Of a stretch of DNA of 21,497 nt, positions 15,463-21,497 are shown one piece after another. A program made the translations under genes and the position numbers. The notes under the pieces were generated by a model that did not search any database, was not told the origin of the DNA, and was given only the letters and a program-made list of their open reading frames with translations. The stretch covers positions 1 to 21,497 of the forward strand of contig DETM01000014.1 of NCBI GenBank assembly GCA_002361655.1. Direction: 5' to 3'. Source of the DNA: Prevotella sp. UBA3288 (GTDB taxonomy: Bacteria > Bacteroidota > Bacteroidia > Bacteroidales > Bacteroidaceae). Each line of letters starts with the position of its first letter. Positions within the stretch are counted from its first letter, which is position 1.

Positions 15463-15470
15463 CAAAAGTA
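15463..15470 (-). promoter_or_regulatory. -7 element of the LysM gene promoter (overlaps divergent promoter)
   Basis: TACTTTTG on the minus strand matches TAnnTTTG. No clear TTTG is found 19-21 bases upstream; the expected -33 position falls on the -7 element of the divergent promoter at 15484-15491. Initiation near 15457 rules out a TTG start at 15465 and leaves a leader of only 12-22 bases. Confidence 0.65.
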
Positions 15471-15485
15471 CAAAAAATGTTTGTA
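15469..15485. promoter_or_regulatory. Dyad TACAAA-N5-TTTGTA between the two divergent -7 elements
   Basis: TACAAA (15469-15474) and TTTGTA (15480-15485) form a perfect 6-bp inverted repeat around AAATG. Each arm includes the TA of one -7 element. It could be an operator, or simply the result of two TTTGTAnnTTTG promoters facing apart at short distance; the second is simpler. Confidence 0.45.
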
Positions 15486-15491
15486 TCTTTG
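15484..15491 (+). promoter_or_regulatory. -7 element of the promoter for the PKD/gliding-domain gene and uvrA
   Basis: TATCTTTG matches TAnnTTTG and is preceded by TTTG and followed by C, as at other promoters in this window. The expected -33 region (about 15459-15464) has no TTTG and overlaps the opposite -7 element. Initiation near 15498 gives a short leader to the ATG at 15511. Confidence 0.65.
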
Positions 15492-15510
15492 CACTTTAAA
15501 TTGAAAGAAA

Positions 15511-16209
15511 ATGAAAAAGAATGTAATATTTCTGCTCTTCATGGCGCTGTGGATGCCATTTGCAACGTCCGCACAGAGTGTTGACCCCAAGGCTTACTAC
15601 TATGACGTGAAGGAAAGTCAAAACGTCGAGACGACCCTAGTAGAAAATGGCGAAGCACCACTGGATGTCACCTTCAGGGCCAACCCCACTGACATGGAGG
15701 GGCACAACCCGGCCTACGAATGGCATTTCCGCCGTTCAAGCAAAGATCAGGGCACCGAAGAACTCTTCGTGCGCTATGAGGAGGACACACAGTACACATT
15801 TAACGAGTCGGGCACCTATGTGGTAATGCTCAAGACCCGGATTATAGACGAGGAGTACGACCTCGACTCCATCAGCATCACAATCACGATTCCTGACAGC
15901 CGGTTGGAATTTCCTAACGCCTTCTCACCCAACGGCGAGGACCCGAACAATATTTTCAGGGCCAAACGCGACTACCGCAGCATCGTCAAGTTTCATGCCT
16001 ACATCTTGAACCGTTGGGGACATGTACTCTTCGACTGGACCGACCCTGCAGAGGGTTGGGACGGCACCTACAAAGGCAAGGCCGTGAAAGACGGCGTTTA
16101 CTTTTTGCTTTGCAAAGCCACCGGTGCCGATGGCATCGAGTATAATATCCGCAAGGATGTGAACTTGCTCAGAAACTTCACCCGAGGAACGACGACTGGC
16201 AATGAATAG
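15511..16209 (+). CDS. Secreted PKD-like protein with gliding-motility-associated (type B, CHU_C) C-terminal domain
   Basis: A 232-residue protein. A signal peptide (MKKNVIFLLFMALWMPFATSAQ) is followed by a PKD-like Ig domain (about 40-128: APLDVTFRANPTD, PAYEWHF, YTFNESGTYVVMLKT). The C-terminal region (about 132-222) reads LEFPNAFSPNGEDPNNIF, ILNRWGHVLFDW, WDGTYKGKAVKDGVYFLL, matching the gliding-motility-associated C-terminal domain, a type B signal for the type IX secretion system. The consensus PNGDGxND is PNGEDPNN here. It is small for this class: one Ig domain plus the sorting domain and no enzyme. Ten residues follow the usual end (NFTRGTTTGNE). Its last eight bases overlap the uvrA start. 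Confidence 0.88.
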   Translation: MKKNVIFLLFMALWMPFATSAQSVDPKAYYYDVKESQNVETTLVENGEAPLDVTFRANPTDMEGHNPAYEWHFRRSSKDQGTEELFVRYEEDTQYTFNESGTYVVMLKTRIIDEEYDLDSISITITIPDSRLEFPNAFSPNGEDPNNIFRAKRDYRSIVKFHAYILNRWGHVLFDWTDPAEGWDGTYKGKAVKDGVYFLLCKATGADGIEYNIRKDVNLLRNFTRGTTTGNE

Positions 16210-19063
16210 AGAGGAAGAGAAGATAAGCGTCTACGGCGCAAGGGTACACAACCTGAAGAATATTGATGTCATCATTCCCCGGCAGTCGCTAACCGTCATT
16301 ACCGGCCTCAGCGGCAGCGGCAAGTCAAGTCTGGCCTTCGACACAATCTTTGCAGAGGGACAGCGACGCTACATCGAGACCTTCTCGGCCTATGCCCGCA
16401 ACTTCTTGGGCGGCATGGAGCGCCCAGACGTGGACAAGATTACAGGACTCTCGCCCGTTATCAGCATTGAGCAGAAGACCACGAACAAGAATCCGCGTTC
16501 GACCGTTGGCACCACCACCGAGGTCTACGACTACCTGCGCTTGCTCTATGCCCGTGCCGGCAAGGCTTACAGTTATGCTACGGGCGAGCCGATGGTTAAA
16601 TATACAGAGGAACGCGTACTCGAGATGATTCAGCAAGACTATGCCGGCAAGCGCATCTTTATCCTTGCACCACTCGTTAGAAGCCGCAAGGGCCACTACC
16701 GCGAACTCTTCGAGGCCATGCGCCGTAAGGGCTACCTGACAATACGTATCGACGGCGAACTGACCGAGATTACGCGAGGTATGAAAGTAGACCGCTACAA
16801 GAATCACAACATCGAGGTGGTCATTGACAAACTACAGGTAGACGCCATCGCCAACATCGATGGACCGTCTGAACGACTGAAGAAATCTGTTCAGATTGCC
16901 ATGAAAGAGGGCGAAGGCCTGTTGATGATTCTCGACAAGGAGTCAGGCGAACTGAAACATTTCTCCAAGCGTCTGATGTGTCCAACAACTGGCATTTCCT
17001 ATAGTGACCCTGCTCCCAACAACTTCTCGTTTAACTCACCGCAGGGTGCCTGTCCACGATGCAAGGGTCTGGGTATTATCAACGAGATAGACTTGGATAA
17101 GGTTATACCCCAACGTGAAAAAAGCATTTACGAGGGTGGAATCATTCCTTTAGGCAAATACAAGAATCAACTGATTTTCTGGCAGATAGACGCAATACTA
17201 AAGAAGTACAAATACGACATCAAAACCCCTATCAAGGACATTCCTGAAGAAGCGATGAACGAACTACTCTACGGCTCTCTGGAGAATGTACGCATAGACA
17301 AAGATATCGTCCACACCTCAAGCGACTACTTCGTCGCCTACGACGGCATCATCAAATATCTGCGCGATGCGGTAGACGGCGACGACTCATCGGCAGCCCA
17401 GAAATGGAGCGACCAGTTCATGGCCGAGTGTGAGTGTCCCGAGTGCCATGGTCAACGGCTGAACCGTGAGGCACTCTCATATAAAATTTGGGACAAGAAC
17501 ATCTCTGAACTGGCAGCGATGGACCTGACCACTCTGCGCGAATGGTTAAACCATGTGGAGGAACACCTGGACAACCAGCAACGACAGATAGCCATTGAGA
17601 TTCTGAAAGAGATACGCACGCGACTTGATTTCCTGCTCGATGTGGGCCTGGACTATCTTGCTCTCAACCGGCCGTCGGCATCACTATCGGGTGGTGAGAG
17701 CCAGCGCATACGACTGGCCACGCAGATTGGCTCCCAACTGGTCAACGTGCTATATATCCTCGACGAACCGAGCATCGGACTGCATCAACGCGACAACGAG
17801 CGCCTGATTAAGTCGCTCAAGGAATTGCGTGACCTGGGTAATACGGTCATCGTGGTGGAACACGACAAAGACATGATGCTGGCTGCCGACTATATCGTGG
17901 ACATTGGACCAAAGGCCGGTCGCAAAGGCGGTGAAGTAGTATTCATGGGCACACCGGAAGAAATGCTCGCTACCCATACTTTGACAGCAGACTATCTGAG
18001 AGGAGCCCAACAAATAGAGGTGCCCGACAGGCGACGCGAAGGCAACGGTCACGCCATCACCATCCACGGAGCCCGAGGTAACAATCTGAAAGGCATCGAC
18101 GCCACCTTCCCGCTGGGAAAACTCATTGTAGTGACTGGAGTCAGTGGCAGTGGCAAGTCAACATTGGTCAACGAGACGCTTCAGCCCATCTTGTCGCACC
18201 ACTTCTACCGCTCGTTGAAGCGGCCACTGCCCTACGACAGCATTGAGGGACTATCATATATTGACAAAGTGGTCAACGTGGACCAGTCACCCCTCGGGCG
18301 CACGCCACGCTCTAATCCTGCCACTTATACTGGGGTGTTCTCTGATATCCGCACTCTGTTCGTCAACTTGCCGGAAGCCAAGATTCGTGGCTACAAGCAG
18401 GGGCGATTCTCGTTCAACGTGAAGGGAGGACGCTGCGAGGCTTGCGGCGGCAATGGCTATAAGACCATCGAGATGAACTTCCTGCCGGATATTCAGGTGC
18501 CATGCGAGGAGTGCCACGGACGGCGCTACAACCGTGAGACGCTCGAGGTGCGCTTCAAGGGTAAGTCGATTGCCGACGTGCTCGACATGACAATCAACCA
18601 GGCGGTCGAGTTTTTCGAAAACATTCCTGACATCCTGCGAAAGATCAAGACTATTCAGGATGTCGGACTGGGCTACATCAAACTGGGACAGCCATCCACT
18701 ACCCTCTCCGGCGGCGAGAGTCAGCGTGTGAAACTGGCGGCCGAACTGTCGAAGCGCGACACCGGCAAGACGCTATACATTCTCGACGAGCCTACCACGG
18801 GTCTACACTTCGAGGACATTCGCATTCTGATGCAAGTATTACAGAAACTGGTGGACCGCGGCAACACAGTGGTAGTCATCGAGCATAACCTGGACGTAAT
18901 CAAACTGGCCGACCATATCATCGACATGGGGCCTGAAGGTGGACAGCGAGGCGGTATCATCCTCAGCGAAGGAACGCCCGAAAAGGTGGCTAAAAGCAAA
19001 AAAGGCTATACACCGCATTTCCTGAAACAAGAACTGGAATTAACGGCTCCACGCAACAAATAA
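16202..19063 (+). CDS. uvrA: Excinuclease ABC subunit A (UvrA)
   Basis: A 953-residue damage-sensing ATPase of nucleotide excision repair that loads UvrB onto lesions. It has two ABC modules: Walker A GLSGSGKSS (35-43) and GVSGSGKST (about 646-654), and signatures LSGGESQRIRL (about 494) and LSGGESQRVKL (about 833), each followed by an LDEP Walker B. The second zinc module is intact: CEACGGNG (about 744) and CEECHGRR (about 771). In the first module the left half reads CPTTG (about 260-264) where most UvrA have CxxC, while the right half CPRCKG (about 283) is kept. Length is normal. Its ATG overlaps the upstream gene by eight bases and no separate promoter is visible. Confidence 0.98.
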   Translation: MNREEEKISVYGARVHNLKNIDVIIPRQSLTVITGLSGSGKSSLAFDTIFAEGQRRYIETFSAYARNFLGGMERPDVDKITGLSPVISIEQKTTNKNPRSTVGTTTEVYDYLRLLYARAGKAYSYATGEPMVKYTEERVLEMIQQDYAGKRIFILAPLVRSRKGHYRELFEAMRRKGYLTIRIDGELTEITRGMKVDRYKNHNIEVVIDKLQVDAIANIDGPSERLKKSVQIAMKEGEGLLMILDKESGELKHFSKRLMCPTTGISYSDPAPNNFSFNSPQGACPRCKGLGIINEIDLDKVIPQREKSIYEGGIIPLGKYKNQLIFWQIDAILKKYKYDIKTPIKDIPEEAMNELLYGSLENVRIDKDIVHTSSDYFVAYDGIIKYLRDAVDGDDSSAAQKWSDQFMAECECPECHGQRLNREALSYKIWDKNISELAAMDLTTLREWLNHVEEHLDNQQRQIAIEILKEIRTRLDFLLDVGLDYLALNRPSASLSGGESQRIRLATQIGSQLVNVLYILDEPSIGLHQRDNERLIKSLKELRDLGNTVIVVEHDKDMMLAADYIVDIGPKAGRKGGEVVFMGTPEEMLATHTLTADYLRGAQQIEVPDRRREGNGHAITIHGARGNNLKGIDATFPLGKLIVVTGVSGSGKSTLVNETLQPILSHHFYRSLKRPLPYDSIEGLSYIDKVVNVDQSPLGRTPRSNPATYTGVFSDIRTLFVNLPEAKIRGYKQGRFSFNVKGGRCEACGGNGYKTIEMNFLPDIQVPCEECHGRRYNRETLEVRFKGKSIADVLDMTINQAVEFFENIPDILRKIKTIQDVGLGYIKLGQPSTTLSGGESQRVKLAAELSKRDTGKTLYILDEPTTGLHFEDIRILMQVLQKLVDRGNTVVVIEHNLDVIKLADHIIDMGPEGGQRGGIILSEGTPEKVAKSKKGYTPHFLKQELELTAPRNK

Positions 19064-19074
19064 TTGCCAAATCC

Positions 19075-19106
19075 TTTGTCCACTTGCGAAGAAATGTGTA
19101 TCTTTG
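19075..19106 (+). promoter_or_regulatory. Bacteroidetes promoter for mutAB
   Basis: TTTG (19075-19078), exactly 20 bases, then TATCTTTG (19099-19106): a full match to the Bacteroidetes consensus and the cleanest promoter in the window. It starts 11 bases after the uvrA stop. Initiation near 19113 gives a leader of about 42 bases, too short to hold a cobalamin riboswitch. Confidence 0.85.
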
Positions 19107-19154
19107 CAGCCAATAAGGAAAAACAAACTTATATAATATTACAAAATTCAAACT

Positions 19155-21059
19155 ATGTCAAACAACAAAGAGAAACTCTTCACCGAGTTTACCGCGCCCA
19201 CCACACAAGAGTGGCTGGACAAGATTGAGGTAGACCTGAAGGGCGCCGACTTCCAGAAGCGCCTCGTGTGGAGAACCAACGAAGGTTTTAACGTACAGCC
19301 TTTCTATCGGCGTGAGGACCTGGCCGAACTGAAGGCCGTCGACTCACTGCCCGGCGAGTTCCCGTACGTACGTGGAAACAAAAAGGACAACAACTTATGG
19401 TTTGTGCGTCAGGAGATCAAGGCAGAGGATGCCAAGGCTGCCAATGCCAAGGCCCTCGACATCCTGAACAAAGGCGTCGACTCCATCGGCTTCAGGATTG
19501 CCGGCAAGGACGTCAGTCGAGAGTTCATTGCCACGCTGCTCGAAGGCATCCTGCCGCAGTATGTCGAACTGAACTTCAAGACCTGCCAGCGCCATTGCGT
19601 CGAACTGGCAGAGATTCTGGTAGACTATTTCAAGGAAAAGAACTACCCGCTGGCCGAACTGAAGGGAAGCATCGATTTCGACCCCATCAGCAAGATGATG
19701 TGCAAGGGCAAGGATGTGACACCCGTCCTGCAGTTCGCCAAGCCTCTCATCGAGGCGCTGAAGGAGTTGTCCGGCTATCGCTGCATCAACGTCAACAGCG
19801 TCGCCCTGAACAATGCCGGTGCTTATATCTATCAGGAACTGGGCTATGCTCTGGCATGGGGCGCTGAGTACCTGAATGTGCTGACCGAGGCTGGTGTCAG
19901 TGCTTGTGAGGCTGCCAAGCGCATCAAGTTCAATATGGGCGTCTCTGAGAACTATTTCATGGAGATTGCCAAGTTCCGTGCTGCTCGTCTGCTGTGGGCA
20001 CAGATTGTCCGCCAGTTTGTTGGTGACGAGGCCCTGCATTGCGTCTGCTCTCAGATGCATGTCTGTGCTTTCACTTCCGAATACAACCAGACACTGTTCG
20101 ACAGTTATGTTAACCTGCTGCGTTCGCAGACAGAGACGATGTCGGCAGCGCTGGCCAATGTCGACTCTATCGTCGTCACTCCTTTCGACAAGCCCTACGA
20201 GCAGCCCACCGAATTTGCCGAGCGTATTGCCCGCAATCAGCAGTTGCTGCTGAAGGAGGAAGCGCACTTCGACAAACTCGTCGACGTGGCCGGTGGCTCT
20301 TATACCATCGAGCACCTGACCGATGCCCTGGCACAGGAAGGCTGGAAGTTATTCCTCGCTGTCGAGGAGGCAGGAGGATTCATGGCAGAGGTATTGAATG
20401 GAAATATTGTCAATGCCGTCAATGCCTCTAACGACAAGCGCCATGCTGCCGCTGCCACCCGTCGTGAGTTCATCCTGGGCACCAACCAGTTCCCGAACTT
20501 CACCGAGAAGAGCGAGGGGAAAGCCCCCCTGTCGTCCCCCGAGGGGGACACTGAAGATGGCAAGCCATGCCCTCAGTGTAATGAAGCCCCCTCGGGGGCC
20601 GTAGGGGGGGCTCTGCCCACGCTGAACAAGGAGCGTCTGGCCAGCGAGTTCGAGACCCTGCGTCTGTCGACAGAGAAGGCTCAGAAGCAGCCTGTCGCCT
20701 TTATGCTGACCATCGGTAATCTGGCTATGCGCCAGGCCCGTGCCCAGTTCTCGTGCAACTTCCTCGCCGCCGCCGGTTACAAGGTGATGGACAACCTCGG
20801 CTTCAAAACTGTCGAGGAGGGTGTTGACGCCGCTCTGAAGGCTGGTGCCGACATCGTGGTCATCTGCTCCAGCGATGACGAGTATGCCGAGTATGCCGTT
20901 CCCGCTTTCAAGTATCTGGACGGCCGTGCCATGTTTGTCGTGGCCGGTGCTCCTGCTTGTATGGAAGACCTCAAGGCCGCTGGCATCGAGAACTTCATTC
21001 ACGTTAAGTCTAACCAGCTTGAGACGCTCCGTGCGTACAATGCTAAACTCGGAATCTAA
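19155..21059 (+). CDS. mutA: Methylmalonyl-CoA mutase small (beta) subunit, carrying an in-frame repeat insertion
   Basis: A 634-residue non-catalytic partner of the adenosylcobalamin-dependent mutase MutAB, which interconverts succinyl-CoA and methylmalonyl-CoA in the succinate-propionate route. A TIM-barrel-like domain fills about residues 30-440 (including [16 protein letters not shown] and [17 protein letters not shown]). A flavodoxin-like C-terminal domain spans about 505-634 ([39 protein letters not shown]). The DxHxxG cobalamin ligand motif is absent, as expected for this subunit. Residues 457-487, in the linker between the two domains, are encoded by a GC-rich palindromic repeat (20522-20612) and look inserted. 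The frame is continuous through it. mutB follows after two bases, and a strong promoter precedes. Confidence 0.96.
   Translation: MSNNKEKLFTEFTAPTTQEWLDKIEVDLKGADFQKRLVWRTNEGFNVQPFYRREDLAELKAVDSLPGEFPYVRGNKKDNNLWFVRQEIKAEDAKAANAKALDILNKGVDSIGFRIAGKDVSREFIATLLEGILPQYVELNFKTCQRHCVELAEILVDYFKEKNYPLAELKGSIDFDPISKMMCKGKDVTPVLQFAKPLIEALKELSGYRCINVNSVALNNAGAYIYQELGYALAWGAEYLNVLTEAGVSACEAAKRIKFNMGVSENYFMEIAKFRAARLLWAQIVRQFVGDEALHCVCSQMHVCAFTSEYNQTLFDSYVNLLRSQTETMSAALANVDSIVVTPFDKPYEQPTEFAERIARNQQLLLKEEAHFDKLVDVAGGSYTIEHLTDALAQEGWKLFLAVEEAGGFMAEVLNGNIVNAVNASNDKRHAAAATRREFILGTNQFPNFTEKSEGKAPLSSPEGDTEDGKPCPQCNEAPSGAVGGALPTLNKERLASEFETLRLSTEKAQKQPVAFMLTIGNLAMRQARAQFSCNFLAAAGYKVMDNLGFKTVEEGVDAALKAGADIVVICSSDDEYAEYAVPAFKYLDGRAMFVVAGAPACMEDLKAAGIENFIHVKSNQLETLRAYNAKLGI
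20522..20612. repeat. About 91-bp palindromic repeat element inside the mutA coding sequence
   Basis: Outer arms are AGCCCCCCT (20522-20530) and AGGGGGGGCT (20603-20612). Inside, CCCCCGAGGGGG (20536-20547) faces its exact reverse complement CCCCCTCGGGGG (20587-20598). Further in, CACTGA (20549-20554) pairs with TCAGTG (20573-20578), and a small central hairpin ATGGC-AA-GCCAT lies at 20557-20568. The whole is a nested, near-symmetric inverted repeat, much more G/C-homopolymeric than the flanking coding DNA. It resembles a dispersed palindromic repeat or MITE-like unit; no transposase gene is nearby. Confidence 0.85.
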
Positions 21060-21061
21060 AG

Positions 21062-21497
21062 ATGGCACGCAAGAATTTTAAAGATATTGATATCTACGCT
21101 GGCATTCAGCAGAAGAATGGTCAGCAGTGGCAACAGGAGAATGGCATCAGCGCTAACTGGCGTACGCCGGAGCAGATAGACATTCAGCCCGTATATACCA
21201 AGGAAGACCTGGAGGGTATGGAGCACCTCGACTTCGCAGCCGGTATTCCTCCTTACCTCCGTGGCCCGTATTCAATGATGTACCCCTTCCGCCCGTGGAC
21301 CATCCGCCAGTATGCAGGATTCTCTACCGCAGAAGAGTCTAACGCCTTCTATCGCCGCAACCTCGCCAGTGGCCAGAAGGGCCTCTCTGTAGCCTTCGAC
21401 CTGCCCACCCACCGTGGCTACGACCCCGACAACCCCCGTGTCGTAGGTGATGTGGGTAAGGCTGGTGTGAGCATCTGTAACGAAGAGAACATGAAGG
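21062..21497 (+). CDS. mutB: Methylmalonyl-CoA mutase large (alpha) subunit, 5' part only
   Basis: The first 145 codons of the catalytic, cobalamin-binding subunit, cut by the window edge. The start [12 protein letters not shown] is followed by the hallmark substrate-binding segment of the barrel: [20 protein letters not shown] and then [39 protein letters not shown] and [10 protein letters not shown]. These correspond to the conserved CoA-channel residues of the family (including the active-site Tyr within the PYSMMY stretch, by alignment from memory). The cobalamin-binding domain lies beyond the window. It begins two bases after the mutA stop, so the two subunits are surely co-transcribed. 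Confidence 0.97.
   Translation, partial: MARKNFKDIDIYAGIQQKNGQQWQQENGISANWRTPEQIDIQPVYTKEDLEGMEHLDFAAGIPPYLRGPYSMMYPFRPWTIRQYAGFSTAEESNAFYRRNLASGQKGLSVAFDLPTHRGYDPDNPRVVGDVGKAGVSICNEENMK

Noticed and set aside
15444..15465. TTG start at 15465 for the LysM gene
   Set aside because: The codon overlaps the -7 promoter element at 15463-15470, so it would not be on the transcript; ATG codons at 15444, 15441 and 15435 lie downstream, next to the signal peptide.
19064..19154. Possible cobalamin riboswitch ahead of mutAB
   Set aside because: The gap is 91 bases, and the promoter at 19075-19106 leaves a leader of about 42 bases with no B12-box-like sequence, too short for a cobalamin riboswitch.
20500..20640. 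Frameshift or assembly error in mutA at the homopolymer C/G runs
   Set aside because: The frame stays open through the whole element, and normal MutA sequence resumes in the same frame on the far side. The unequal arms (6 C against 7 G) do remain a place where a base-count error could hide.

Overview
The window is a dense, mostly housekeeping stretch of a Bacteroidales chromosome, most likely from Prevotella or a close relative. Three things point there: Bacteroidetes-type promoters (TTTG, about 20 bases, then TAnnTTTG) lie at the intergenic starts; almost no gene has a Shine-Dalgarno sequence; and the gene content is lineage-typical (Bacteroidetes-type NusB, DUF5606, type IX secretion C-terminal domains, an acyl-ACP thioesterase, and the MutAB mutase of the succinate-propionate route). 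This placement is inferred from sequence features, not from a database match.

Layout. (1) 2-157: the 3' end of a plus-strand gene for a secreted protein with a type IX-like sorting tail, then a bidirectional terminator (184-220). (2) 239-5676, minus strand: a seven-gene directon read from a promoter at 5750-5782: rplY (L25), pth, hslR, a Na+/Ca2+ exchanger, queF, dnaB and an acyl-ACP thioesterase. It ends at the shared terminator. (3) 5818-9256, plus strand and divergent: nusB, yajC, a YbbR-domain gene, coaE and a DUF5606 gene, closed by a terminator. (4) 9258-15444, minus strand: a LysM/periplasmic-binding protein, an outer-membrane beta-barrel, a POT peptide transporter, a secreted EEP-family phosphoesterase, a compact sigma-70 factor with its own promoter, and exodeoxyribonuclease III. 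(5) 15484-19063, plus strand: a secreted PKD plus gliding-motility C-terminal-domain protein overlapping uvrA. (6) 19075-21497: its own promoter, then mutA and the first 145 codons of mutB.

Together the genes cover translation (L25, Pth, Hsp15), tRNA modification (QueF), replication and repair (DnaB, Xth, UvrA), transcription (NusB, sigma factor), CoA and lipid metabolism, the envelope, and propionate formation. No new defence system, CRISPR array, prophage or large mobile element is visible. The points most worth a second look are a roughly 91-bp palindromic repeat carried in frame inside mutA, a sigma factor that appears to lack region 3.0/3.1 and the promoter-melting tryptophans, a tandem 8-bp AGGAGTTA array ahead of the thioesterase gene, and two back-to-back promoters at 15463-15491 that cannot both be occupied at once.
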